Positions 26,260 to 33,916 of a stretch of 64,000 bases of DNA are shown piece by piece. The stretch is from Desulfurobacterium sp. TC5-1 (GTDB lineage: Bacteria > Aquificota > Aquificia > Desulfurobacteriales > Desulfurobacteriaceae). The position numbers were made by a program, and so were the translations under genes. The notes below the pieces were generated by a model. It saw nothing but the letters and a program-made list of their open reading frames with translations, was not told the origin of the DNA and did no database searches. Position 1 is the first letter of the stretch. Every line of letters begins with the position of its first letter. The stretch lies in the NCBI RefSeq assembly GCF_000421485.1, contig NZ_ATXC01000001.1, forward strand, positions 682,001 through 746,000. The letters run 5' to 3'.

Positions 26260-26458
26260 TTTTGTGTACTCAAACAATATAGACAAAGATGTGAACAGGT
26301 TAAAAGAAATAAGGAAAAGAACTCCCGCTGAGAGGTTTGAGAATTACACCTGGAAGATGTCAGGGTATCCACCATGTATTGAACTCGTACAAAGAGTTGT
26401 CAGAATATCGTTAAGGATATATATTTGGATATACAGTAATCATGAAAACGGAGGAACT

Positions 26459-26692
26459 ATGGCTGTTGCCAAGAAACTGATCAGCATGGACAAAGCACTT
26501 GCCAATGAGCTTTCTACTGTATCAAAGCTTCTTGGAGTTTCTCAGAAAGAAATAGTAGAAAAGGCTCTTGATTTCTATTTCGACTATCTGGATGTAGCTA
26601 TTGCTGAGAAGATAAGTAAAGATATAGAAGAAGGCAGAGTGAAAGTTTACGATGCTGAGGAAGTTTTCAAGGAGCTCGGCATAAATGTATAA
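26459..26692 (+). CDS. Ribbon-helix-helix-type antitoxin
   Basis: A 77-residue protein with an N-terminal beta strand and two helices (AKKLISMDKALANELSTVSKLLG, SQKEIVEKALDFYFDYLD) typical of RHH antitoxins, and a C-terminal tail (VYDAEEVFKELGI) that would cover the toxin. GGAGG lies four bases before the ATG at 26459. It overlaps the toxin gene by eight bases. This pair is inserted opposite to the tra genes between traU and trbC-traW and probably stabilises the element. Confidence 0.82.
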   Translation: MAVAKKLISMDKALANELSTVSKLLGVSQKEIVEKALDFYFDYLDVAIAEKISKDIEEGRVKVYDAEEVFKELGINV

Positions 26693-26966
26693 ACTCCTGT
26701 TTTCTGAAGTTGCTAAAGAGGATTTAGGAAAATTTACCGTTGACGAGAGAATTTTTATTGCTGAAAAGTTAAAGTATCTTGCGGCTAACTTTGATCTTCT
26801 TAAGAGAACAAAAAAAATAAGAAAACTAAAAGGGAGCAGTAAGTTTTACAGGTTTGTTATTGCCAGAAAAATAAGAGCTATTTTTGAAGTGAAAGATGAT
26901 GAACTTATTATTTTAATATTGAGAATAGGAAAACGAAAAGATGTTTATAGAGATTTGCGAAAATAA
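26685..26966 (+). CDS. RelE/ParE-family toxin
   Basis: A 93-residue basic protein of the RelE/ParE superfamily, whose members cleave ribosome-bound mRNA or inhibit gyrase. The pattern YKLLFSEVAKEDLGKF, then LKGSSKFYRFVIARKIRAIFEV and VLRIGKRKDVYRD-like end, is the usual toxin layout with the strand bearing Arg residues. A final RKDVYRDL is typical of RelE. Translationally coupled to the RHH gene. Whether the target is mRNA or gyrase cannot be read off. Confidence 0.88.
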   Translation: MYKLLFSEVAKEDLGKFTVDERIFIAEKLKYLAANFDLLKRTKKIRKLKGSSKFYRFVIARKIRAIFEVKDDELIILILRIGKRKDVYRDLRK

Positions 26967-26974
26967 GGGAAAAG

Positions 26975-28186
26975 TCACTCAACAGGAACAACCGTAACCT
27001 CTATCGTCTCTCCCTTTTTCCTGCAAACAGAGACAGTCTCTTTAACATGAAATTTCTCAACCATATCTTTTGTAGCATAGTAAACCCTACATCCCAGCTT
27101 TTGTCCAAGTTTCCAGGCTAATCCCGACGTCGTGCAGAAAAGCGTATCGGAATTAAAATCATTCAGATGTTTCTTTACCCATTCAACTTCTTCCTTTCTG
27201 TTGCCGTTAAAAAATACCACTGTCGGTAAAGAGCTAATATAACGCAAAGGATTAAATGTATATCCTGCTGGATACAAAACTCCGATAACGCGGCCGTTCT
27301 TCACCCTGGGAATAGAGCGTTTCAAAGTATATACGGGAACAAACGTATATACTCTCTTTTTCCGTGCTGCAGGCAAAACCGGAAGATCTGTCGGCTGCCA
27401 TGAGTAGATCTTTTTTTGCATTTTCTTTATAAGTGCATTCTTATCTATTCTATTAGCCCTCTTTTCTATTTCTGATATAAGATCCTTTTCTTTAATTGGG
27501 TAAATCGTTCCTATCTTTTCGGTGAATCTAACAGAACAAAGTCCTGGCGATTCTCCGAGAGCTTCTGCAAGCTTTTCAAGATATGGATTACAGGTATTTT
27601 CATAAAGCTTTTTAACAGCATATCCGAGAGAAACGTCACCATATACAACTGCTTCCGGTTTCCCATCTTTTAGAAGAAGAAAGGCCGGAACAGATTCTGC
27701 ATTAATAAGCCGAAAAGGCCGGGGATCAAGGTTAAACTCAACTCTGTATGCTTCTCTATCACCTTTAGAAATAACCCTTCTGATAAAAAGAAGGGTGGGC
27801 CTTATTTTTGAAACGGTTCCTATTGTTCCCCGCAACACAAAAACAAAATCTCTGTTGAACCGCTCTGCTTCCCCGACATAAGCCTTCAAAGTTTCAAGCG
27901 GGACGGAAGAAGAGATTAGAACATATATCTTTTCGTCTTCCGGAAGAATTTTATCTTTCATCTTTTCAGATTTATAGTTGCCATTTTTCTTTACTGCTTT
28001 CTTAACCTCCTTGACTTGCTCTTTCAAAGCCTCTTTTTCCCTTTTTACGGCAGTACTATTTTCAATTTTTTTAATTACTTTTTCCAATTCGGTTATCATT
28101 CTGCGTACCTGCGGATTATCTGTAACATCAAATCCAAAAGCTCTGAAAGGTATCAAAATCAACAATAAAAAAACCACATATCTCAT
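26975..28186 (-). CDS. TrbC-TraW fusion protein
   Basis: A 403-residue exported protein that joins two F-type assembly proteins. After the signal peptide and a charged coiled-coil region, residues about 85-225 match TrbC: VLISSSVPLETLKAYV, FVFVLRGTIGT and a late thioredoxin-like PAFLLLKDG. From about 235 on it matches TraW: GTIYPIKEKDLISEIEKR, TYTFVPVY-type basic stretch, VLYPAGYTFNPLRYI, PTVVFFNG, and the closing KFHVKETVSV. In F plasmid the two are separate interacting proteins, so fusion is functionally sensible. It is transcribed divergently from the ardC operon across a shared regulatory region. Confidence 0.85.
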   Translation of the reverse strand: MRYVVFLLLILIPFRAFGFDVTDNPQVRRMITELEKVIKKIENSTAVKREKEALKEQVKEVKKAVKKNGNYKSEKMKDKILPEDEKIYVLISSSVPLETLKAYVGEAERFNRDFVFVLRGTIGTVSKIRPTLLFIRRVISKGDREAYRVEFNLDPRPFRLINAESVPAFLLLKDGKPEAVVYGDVSLGYAVKKLYENTCNPYLEKLAEALGESPGLCSVRFTEKIGTIYPIKEKDLISEIEKRANRIDKNALIKKMQKKIYSWQPTDLPVLPAARKKRVYTFVPVYTLKRSIPRVKNGRVIGVLYPAGYTFNPLRYISSLPTVVFFNGNRKEEVEWVKKHLNDFNSDTLFCTTSGLAWKLGQKLGCRVYYATKDMVEKFHVKETVSVCRKKGETIEVTVVPVE

Positions 28187-28202
28187 CGTTGCCCCGTATG
28201 TC

Positions 28203-28231
28203 TTGTATATTCTATTTAGGTATTATATAAT
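28203..28231 (+). promoter_or_regulatory. Promoter of the ardC operon overlapping the element-wide site
   Basis: TTGTAT (28203-28208), 17 bases, TATAAT (28226-28231). The site TATATTCTATTTAGG covers the -35 and spacer but is in reverse orientation relative to this promoter. It also sits 20-35 bases upstream of trbC-traW, so one site may control both directions. Confidence 0.7.
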
Positions 28232-28292
28232 TAAGTCAGTTAAACACTTATTTCAAGTGAAGGAATCTTTTTAAAAAATCGGGAGGTGGAAA

Positions 28293-29204
28293 ATGGCCAC
28301 GAAGGCTAAGGACCTGCATATGCAGGTAAAAAAACTCGTTCGACTCATCAAGGAGAGGAGAGAGGAAAAATTCACAGAATTCCTGCGGTTTGCAGGAAAA
28401 TTTTCTCTTTCCAGATATTCGGCAACGAACATCTGGCTTATCTACTCGCAGAAGCCGGATGCAACGTTTGTTGCAGGAATGAAAGAATGGAACCGACTCG
28501 GAAGAAAAATCAGGAAAGGGGAGCGGGGAATTGCAATCCTTGCTCCAATCGTAAAACTTATAGAAAAGGAGGTGGAGAGTGAAATAGTAAAAGAAGAAAA
28601 AGTAGTAGGATTCAAAGCAGTTTACGTCTGGGACATTTCTCAGACAGAAGGAAGAGAAATTAAAGAACTCAGATTCGCTGAACCTTTAACAGGAAACTGG
28701 AACTACAAAAAGTATCTGAAAATCTTCGGTGTTCCCGTCCAGGAAGACAGACTTTACGGCCCAAAAGGGACTACAGACGGATTCACGATCTTTATAGAAA
28801 AGAAGCTCTCTGAAGCTCACAAAACAAAAACCCTTTTTCACGAACTTGTTCACTTGAGATACCATTTCGGTAACAGAAAACACGAAAAAACCTCGATAAA
28901 AGAGCTTGAGGCCGAGACCGCTGCTATGGTTATCTGTTCCGCCATCGGTCTGGACTCCTCAGAATACTCTCTCGACTATCTATCCGCATGGGCTTCCGAA
29001 GAGAACAAAGAAATAGAGAAAGCAATTTACAATGGTTTTCTCTATGCAAGAGAAATCATTAAAACAATTCGGGAGGTGGAACCGGATGAAGTACAAACTA
29101 CTCAAGACATTTTTGAAAGAGTACTGCGATCTAACAGAAAAAACAGTCAAAGAAGCTCTAAGAGATCTAACAAAAGAAGATGTTTGGTATCAGGAAGATC
29201 TTGA
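28293..29204 (+). CDS. ArdC-like antirestriction protein with zincin domain
   Basis: A 303-residue protein of the ArdC type. Residues 1-130 match the N-terminal ssDNA-binding domain (SATNIWLIYSQKPDATFVAG, then WNRLGRKIRKGERGIAI). The metallopeptidase-like domain has HELVH at 183-187 and a downstream ELEAE around 204-208 that provides the third zinc ligand. ArdC proteins protect incoming conjugative DNA from restriction. The last 35 residues (from about QTTQDIFERV) are Ser/Arg-rich and overlap the next gene in another frame, so the natural C-terminus may once have been shorter. It is the first gene of a plus-strand operon. Confidence 0.85.
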   Translation: MATKAKDLHMQVKKLVRLIKERREEKFTEFLRFAGKFSLSRYSATNIWLIYSQKPDATFVAGMKEWNRLGRKIRKGERGIAILAPIVKLIEKEVESEIVKEEKVVGFKAVYVWDISQTEGREIKELRFAEPLTGNWNYKKYLKIFGVPVQEDRLYGPKGTTDGFTIFIEKKLSEAHKTKTLFHELVHLRYHFGNRKHEKTSIKELEAETAAMVICSAIGLDSSEYSLDYLSAWASEENKEIEKAIYNGFLYAREIIKTIREVEPDEVQTTQDIFERVLRSNRKNSQRSSKRSNKRRCLVSGRS

Positions 29205-29496
29205 TCCGATTTTCTCTGCGATGGCCTGGACAATAGAAACGGAAATAAAAACTTTTGTTCTGAGTATTCAGGAAAATTACTACAGAGACATTTATTACGC
29301 TTTCGGAACCTGTTCCGGTATCCCGCTCTACATCGGAACAGGAAAACTGCCGTTGTTTTACGGATTATCTCTCCGCGAAATTGAAAACTTTTTACAGGAG
29401 TTAGTCAGTATTTCAACGAAAAACTTCAAAACACTTCGGGAGGTGAAAGATGGTAACAACACCGCAAGAACTCAAAAAAGTGTCAATGTTTCTTAA
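29086..29496 (+). CDS. Hypothetical protein, ardC operon
   Basis: A 136-residue soluble acidic protein, mostly helical (KTFLKEYCDLTEKTVKEALRD is representative), with a hydrophobic Gly/Leu-rich stretch near the C-terminal end. No family recognised. The start ATG 29086 sits nine bases after TTCGGGAGGTGG, the leader motif typical of this element, and lies within the ardC tail. Its own last 15 residues read through the leader of the next gene (TLREVKDG), so each gene of this operon runs into the next. Confidence 0.6.
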   Translation: MKYKLLKTFLKEYCDLTEKTVKEALRDLTKEDVWYQEDLDPIFSAMAWTIETEIKTFVLSIQENYYRDIYYAFGTCSGIPLYIGTGKLPLFYGLSLREIENFLQELVSISTKNFKTLREVKDGNNTARTQKSVNVS

Positions 29497-29749
29497 AGAA
29501 TGTCCTTCAGTAACAGCAAAGGTACTGAAGGCAAAAAAAGAAGGAACTCTCTACGGTGCTCTTGTGGAAGATTATCTAAATACAACCGCCAAAGTCGTGT
29601 TTAAAGTTAAGAATGGAAAAATTCTCTGGAAGTGCAGCTGTGGAGGCATGAAAGGCAGGTATCCCTGCCATCATCTCATTGCAGCCATCAAATACTTCAA
29701 GCAGAACAAAAAGCAAGAAACACAAGAAGCTACAACTATAGCTCATTGA
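29450..29749 (+). CDS. SWIM zinc-finger protein
   Basis: A 99-residue protein with a SWIM zinc motif, CSCGGMKGRYPCHH, giving CxCx(n)CxH ligands near residue 63. Residues 1-60 contain helices and a strand pair (TAKVVFKVKNGKILWKC) typical of the beta-hairpin before SWIM ligands. Such domains bind DNA or proteins and occur with recombinases, Rad51 partners and MULE-type transposases; stand-alone forms are uncharacterised. Starts after CTTCGGGAGGTGAAAG. Role in the recipient after transfer is a guess from its place behind ardC. Confidence 0.8.
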   Translation: MVTTPQELKKVSMFLKECPSVTAKVLKAKKEGTLYGALVEDYLNTTAKVVFKVKNGKILWKCSCGGMKGRYPCHHLIAAIKYFKQNKKQETQEATTIAH

Positions 29750-29826
29750 GAATCTGATCGGCTTACAAGAAAAATAGCCAATTCGGGGGCCTCCGGCTCC
29801 CGGCTAAAAACCTCGGGAGGTGGAAA

Positions 29827-29973
29827 ATGGAAAAACAAGAAGAAATTGTAGAACTAATTACTGATGTTTCTGTCACGGAAAATTCAATCAGTTTTGTAAT
29901 GGATTCAGAATTCAAAATAATCTTTCTGGATTCAGAAAACAACATCAGAGAAATCACACTAAATCTCAATTAA
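29827..29973 (+). CDS. 48-residue acidic protein
   Basis: A short open frame preceded by CCTCGGGAGGTGGAAA. The peptide is acidic and beta-prone (ELITDVSVTENSISFVMDSE), with no Cys and no membrane span. The strong ribosome site shared with its neighbours is the main reason to believe it. Function unknown. Confidence 0.55.
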   Translation: MEKQEEIVELITDVSVTENSISFVMDSEFKIIFLDSENNIREITLNLN

Positions 29974-29993
29974 AAAACTTCGGGAGGTGAACA

Positions 29994-30203
29994 ATGATTG
30001 TAATGACAAACGGCAAAGGAAAACTCCTTATATCCCCAAATAACTACGATTTTGTAAAGAGATATCTGAATAAGAAGGGATATTCATTTGTAAAACTGGG
30101 CAGAGAAATTCTTCTGCTCAGAAATAAAAAAATAGTGGGAAAAGTTATATGGCCGATGTTCGTTCCCAAAAAAACTTACGATGTGGAGGTTGATAAAGAA
30201 TGA
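29994..30203 (+). CDS. 69-residue hypothetical protein
   Basis: A small basic soluble protein (TNGKGKLLISPNNYDFVKRY, then SFVKLGREILLLRNKKIVGK) predicted as mixed helix and beta. It starts after CTTCGGGAGGTGAACA and its stop overlaps the next start by ATGA, so it is translated with a two-span membrane peptide. No family recognised. Confidence 0.55.
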   Translation: MIVMTNGKGKLLISPNNYDFVKRYLNKKGYSFVKLGREILLLRNKKIVGKVIWPMFVPKKTYDVEVDKE

Positions 30204-30397
30204 AGTTTAAAGAAGAACTCTTGAGAATTATCATGAACGGAGTTTTACTGCTGATAGCTGCAAGTACCTCGATAGTGTACAAAATGGATAAAATAAATCC
30301 TATAACCGCGGCAATATTTTCTGATGTCAGCGCCGTTATACTCATAATTACAGGATACATTATCGGGAAGAGTATAGACAAATCAGATAAAAAGTGA
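30200..30397 (+). CDS. 65-residue two-span membrane protein
   Basis: A small membrane protein with two hydrophobic segments (MNGVLLLIAASTSIVY and AAIFSDVSAVILIITGYII) linked by a short polar loop, and a charged C-terminal tail. Coupled to the 69-residue gene by ATGA. Unknown family; holin-like topology is only a resemblance. Confidence 0.55.
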   Translation: MKFKEELLRIIMNGVLLLIAASTSIVYKMDKINPITAAIFSDVSAVILIITGYIIGKSIDKSDKK

Positions 30398-30423
30398 TAC
30401 TTTAAAAATCAAGGAGGTGGAAT

Positions 30424-30543
30424 ATGAACCAGATGACGGCATGGATATTGTTGATAATGAATCTTGTTATATTTGCCGGAGGGATTCTCTGGCTTAATGA
30501 TCAGTTTACAAAAATGGAAAGGAAGAGAAAAGAAGAAAAATAA
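30424..30543 (+). CDS. 39-residue single-span membrane peptide
   Basis: An open frame with AAGGAGGTGGAAT upstream encoding one hydrophobic segment (WILLIMNLVIFAGGILWL) followed by a strongly basic tail (KMERKRKEEK). It resembles the 29-residue peptide at 15856 in having one span and a basic end, and both use the same leader. A terminator follows directly. Function unknown. Confidence 0.5.
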   Translation: MNQMTAWILLIMNLVIFAGGILWLNDQFTKMERKRKEEK

Positions 30544-30546
30544 TCT

Positions 30547-30563
30547 GAGGGGCTGTGCCCCTC
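30547..30563. terminator. Bidirectional terminator between ardC operon and minus-strand operon
   Basis: GAGGGGC/GCCCCTC with loop TGT sits exactly between the converging stops. T-rich sequence lies on both sides (CTTACCTATTTTC on plus; CAGATTATTTTTC on minus). Confidence 0.7.
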
Positions 30564-31637
30564 TTACCTATTTTCAACAACTATCTTGTTATCTCCAATC
30601 AAAAACGTGACTTTTCCGTCAAAAATAACCAGATCAGGCGTTTCAAGACTATTAACATCAATCTTTCTGGTCACCTCCTTTGTTAATATTCTGTCAAATC
30701 CTCTATTAAGAGGAACAAAGACAACAGCACTTTTTATAAAAGTTTTCACAGTTTGCCTTTGAGCTTCAGTTCTAACAGGCACAAATCTTTCTATCCTGTA
30801 CAGAAAAAGTCTTAATAGCTTGCTCTTTTCCGGAACGAAAAAGGAAACAAAAAATAGCGGCGGAAACATTTCCCTTGCCTTATAAATAAACATTTTCGGA
30901 AGATAAATCTCCCTATACTTTGCCTTTTTCTCATCGGGATACATTACGAGACCACAAACTTTTACCGCCCTATCAAGCTCCCTCCACTCATATATGATTC
31001 CACAGCTCATATTTAATTTATGCTTCTCAAGAAAATCCGTAAAAGAAATTCCCCTAACTTTTATCTCTTTTCTAATCAGTCTCACAAAAATAGGAATAGC
31101 TTCTCTTGCATTTACATTTTTCAATCTCTTTGAAAATCTGCTGATACCGGAATTTTGATAGTTAAACGCTAATATTTCAGTTTCTCCAAGTATTCTAATC
31201 ATCAATTCATCAAAAGTTCTGCTGGCTCTTTTTCTTTTGCTCAAAAACACACTTGCAGAAACGTCAAGGCCTTCATCGGTTTCCACTATAAACTCTTCAT
31301 CCTGCTTTTTAAAAAGACAAAAGGATGAGTGAAACCTTCCGTGACCGGGAAAAGAAACCAGATTAATGAATCTTTTATTTCTCTTTAAGTAAAGTTTTAA
31401 AGGCTCACCTCCGGGAAGTTTACATCCACAAGTAGCATAAACGTTAGAACCTTGTTCTCTTGCATCTATCAATCTTTCAAGGATTTCCTGGATAGAAGAA
31501 GAGAGCCTGACGTCCCACCTGCTTTCAATCAGAAACTTTCCGAAAACCTTTCCATCTTTCCATAAAAGAACTTTCAATTCTTTTTCCCGATAGGATTTCT
31601 GCCAACTTCCAGCCTGTATATGCCAGAAGCGTCCCAA
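30564..31637 (-). CDS. DUF1173-like protein A
   Basis: A protein of up to 357 residues related to DUF1173, a family of unknown function found on conjugative elements. The signature is an N-terminal Cys/His block: CGCKLPGGEPLKLYL, then VSFPGHGRFHSSFC, which matches the CxCxxxGxxL...PGTGxxHxxxC pattern and probably binds zinc. The C-terminal part has ERFVPVRTEAQRQTVKTFI, and PDLVIFDGKV, also seen in the second copy at 35453-36679. The first 37 residues overlap the PAP2 gene, so the true start may be a TTG near 31575. Soluble, no signal. Confidence 0.65.
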   Translation of the reverse strand: MGRFWHIQAGSWQKSYREKELKVLLWKDGKVFGKFLIESRWDVRLSSSIQEILERLIDAREQGSNVYATCGCKLPGGEPLKLYLKRNKRFINLVSFPGHGRFHSSFCLFKKQDEEFIVETDEGLDVSASVFLSKRKRASRTFDELMIRILGETEILAFNYQNSGISRFSKRLKNVNAREAIPIFVRLIRKEIKVRGISFTDFLEKHKLNMSCGIIYEWRELDRAVKVCGLVMYPDEKKAKYREIYLPKMFIYKAREMFPPLFFVSFFVPEKSKLLRLFLYRIERFVPVRTEAQRQTVKTFIKSAVVFVPLNRGFDRILTKEVTRKIDVNSLETPDLVIFDGKVTFLIGDNKIVVENR

Positions 31638-32376
31638 CTACGCAGTCGGATACATAGTGAAAACCCAATATAATACTTCCAGCCACTATAAGTGTGTAGA
31701 AAACAAAAGCTATCGGTTTGATTCTCTTCCCGGAAACAAGAAACAACAGGAAAGCGTAACCCACGTGGAGGGAGGGAAAGGCAATGTCTGCAAGAGTCGG
31801 AAATCCTGGAAGAGTTTTATGTTTAATGATAAACAGCGTATCAACCGCCGATTCTGCATGAATCTTTGCAGTAACATCTGGAAGATTCTTAAACAGGTCC
31901 GGATAGCAGAAGACGGGTGATCTTGTCGGCAGCAAAATATGGCAGATTGCAGCTGCAAAATACATAAACGAAAAAGCAAAAAAGAACTTTTTTCTATTCT
32001 TAACAGAAAGAGCTATAAGAACTGGTGGCAAAAGGTGAAGCTTGCCCCAGATGTTTTCATACACGTATGACAGAAAGCCGGCCGGTAAAAAGGAGAAGAT
32101 AGTTTTAACTCTTATAAACAAACTTCTTTCTATGTCGGGAATCAAAGAACTGTATTGAACGTAACCGCTTACATAATACTTAACTGCCATGTAAATCCAC
32201 ACCGTGGTGATGAACAGAACACCGAAAAATAGAGATTCCTTAGCCTTCCGGTCAAGACCTTTCCAGTCATCCCGAAGCATATCAACAAAACAGGTACTCA
32301 TTCCTATCGTGAAAAACAGCAATATGGAAAGAACGAAAACTGAACTTCCCTTCCTGATAAAGGAAACAAGAATCAT
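31525..32376 (-). CDS. PAP2-superfamily membrane phosphatase
   Basis: A 283-residue membrane protein with six or seven spans. The PAP2-type active site is split as usual: a RSP segment (PTRSPVFC) that matches the phosphate-binding part of the inositolphosphotransferase-like (PAP2_3) branch, PSLHVGYAFLL providing the first His, and GFHYVSDCVVG with the nucleophile-type His and Asp. Such enzymes hydrolyse or transfer lipid phosphate groups. Why a transfer operon carries one is unclear; it overlaps the DsbC-like gene by four bases and is clearly part of the operon. Confidence 0.8.
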   Translation of the reverse strand: MILVSFIRKGSSVFVLSILLFFTIGMSTCFVDMLRDDWKGLDRKAKESLFFGVLFITTVWIYMAVKYYVSGYVQYSSLIPDIERSLFIRVKTIFSFLPAGFLSYVYENIWGKLHLLPPVLIALSVKNRKKFFFAFSFMYFAAAICHILLPTRSPVFCYPDLFKNLPDVTAKIHAESAVDTLFIIKHKTLPGFPTLADIAFPSLHVGYAFLLFLVSGKRIKPIAFVFYTLIVAGSIILGFHYVSDCVVGTLLAYTGWKLAEILSGKRIESSFMERWKGFRKVSD

Positions 32377-33476
32377 CTTTCTATTTCCTTTTCAATCTCT
32401 TTAATCTTTGCACCTTTTATCACCTTTCCGTTCTCAAAAATGAAGGTCGGCGTTGCCGTAATACCGGAATTTAAAGCTTCTTTTACATTTTCAACAATAT
32501 TTTTCTTTTGCTTATCGGAAAGCGTTTTAACCGTATAATCCTTTTTCCCTCCAAATATCTCCGCAAGAGCCCGTGCCTGCTGTATTTTAGGTTGGGAAAG
32601 AATATAAACGATAGCTTCTTCACTCTTCCTGCCGTGTGTTGGAACGAAATAGACATAAAAGGTTGCCTTTCCGCTCATCGCATACTTTCGCAGTTCACTA
32701 CAGGCCTTACGGCAAAAAGGACATAGCGGATCGGTTATTACCACAATCTTTTTTCCCTTACCGCTCCCAACCTGAACGGCATATTCAAGATTAAAATCCT
32801 TAAAGGAAATTTTTCTCGGAAAATACGAAGAAAGTTTGTTTCTATTAAGCCCCTCTATCCTTTCAATACCGGATTTTCCATATACAAACAGAAGTGGAAC
32901 ACCTGTTAAATTAACCTTTTTAGCTTCATCAAGAAGAGGCTTTACATCGCATTCCTTCAAATTAACACTCTTTCCTTCCATAACCTCTTTCAGGGCCTTT
33001 TCTTTATCTTTACTGTCCAGAACGAAGCAACTTTTACCTTTTGCCTTTTTGTGAAACGGAAGAGGATAGAGAAAAACGTAAAGGTCAAGTTTTGAAAGAT
33101 TCGGTTCTATATACTGCTTCCACACCTCTCTGCTGTAGGGACATTCGGGATCAAGAAAAGCGACAACCCTTAAATTGCCGTGCTTTAAGTGTATAGCTTT
33201 AGCCAGATCCAGCTTTTGTATTTGATCTCTTACAAGCTGATTTAGTTCCTGCTCTGTGATGTTTTTTCCATTTTTATAAACAACTCCTAAAATCAGATAA
33301 CCGTCTTCTGTTACATAGACTATATTATTTCCGGTCTTTACCTCATATAGGTGTTTTCCAATCTTCTTAACCGCGTCTATCCTCGTAGATGGAATCGTTT
33401 TCCTTACCACCGGCGGAATAGAACCCGCAAAAGCAAAAGTAGTTGTAACAAGAAATGCCGTAAGGATTTTCTTCAC
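32373..33476 (-). CDS. Tandem DsbC-like periplasmic thioredoxin protein
   Basis: A 367-residue exported protein (signal ending AFAG). Residues about 25-95 look like the DsbC/DsbG dimerisation domain. Two thioredoxin domains follow. The first has DPECPYSRE with Cys112 but Ser115, so its CxxC is CPYS and cannot cycle as a normal disulphide; its cis-Pro is in TGVPLLF. The second has DPLCPFCRKAC with Cys252 and Cys255 intact, and cis-Pro in TATPTFIF. F systems carry the DsbC-like TrbB; this tandem form probably isomerises disulphides in TraU, TraN and the DsbC-dependent pore proteins. Confidence 0.8.
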   Translation of the reverse strand: MKKILTAFLVTTTFAFAGSIPPVVRKTIPSTRIDAVKKIGKHLYEVKTGNNIVYVTEDGYLILGVVYKNGKNITEQELNQLVRDQIQKLDLAKAIHLKHGNLRVVAFLDPECPYSREVWKQYIEPNLSKLDLYVFLYPLPFHKKAKGKSCFVLDSKDKEKALKEVMEGKSVNLKECDVKPLLDEAKKVNLTGVPLLFVYGKSGIERIEGLNRNKLSSYFPRKISFKDFNLEYAVQVGSGKGKKIVVITDPLCPFCRKACSELRKYAMSGKATFYVYFVPTHGRKSEEAIVYILSQPKIQQARALAEIFGGKKDYTVKTLSDKQKKNIVENVKEALNSGITATPTFIFENGKVIKGAKIKEIEKEIER

Positions 33477-33916
33477 CTTTTCTTCTCCTTATAGATTTGT
33501 TTATAGACTTTCCTTGCATATTTAAGCTGCCTGTCGGGATCCCCCGAGTGATAACACCCGACAGCCTTCCACGTCCATCCGTACCGGACAAAACACTGCT
33601 TCAAAATCCATGCACCGACAAAAACATTCGTACACGGATCGTATAAATCCATCTCACCAATTCCGTACTTTTTCAACACCGGAATCCAGGAAGAATTTAT
33701 CTGCATTATCCCTATGTCCTTCGAGCCATTCCTGTTAAGCCTTACAGCCCCCGGATTAAGTCCCGATTCCACCTCTGCAATGGCCACCAGTAGAGACGCG
33801 GGAAGGCCATAGTACTCTGCAGCCTTCCCGAAGCACACCATAGAGGCGGAAAAGGAGGGGGAAAGGGGGAGGTAGATGCTAAATATCAATATCATCAATG
33901 TCTTCACCGGATTCAT
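33473..33916 (-). CDS. Lytic transglycosylase (SLT family)
   Basis: A 147-residue exported muramidase of the IagB/VirB1-like SLT family that opens peptidoglycan for pilus and pore assembly. A signal peptide precedes CFGKAAEYYGLPASLLVAIA, then the catalytic Glu in EVESGLNPGAV, GIMQINSSW, and a closing CYHSGDPDRQLKYARKVY motif. It overlaps the upstream gene by 38 bases and the DsbC-like gene by four. Equivalent to F-plasmid orf169 by role. Confidence 0.93.
   Translation of the reverse strand: MNPVKTLMILIFSIYLPLSPSFSASMVCFGKAAEYYGLPASLLVAIAEVESGLNPGAVRLNRNGSKDIGIMQINSSWIPVLKKYGIGEMDLYDPCTNVFVGAWILKQCFVRYGWTWKAVGCYHSGDPDRQLKYARKVYKQIYKEKKR

Noticed and set aside
26291-26458. In-frame N-terminal extension of the RHH antitoxin
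   Set aside because: The ribosome site GGAGG and the family length both place the start at 26459; the upstream part overlaps regulatory sequence of traU.
29763-29969. Minus-strand frame opposite the 48-residue gene
   Set aside because: No ribosome site, and the plus-strand gene has the strong element leader.
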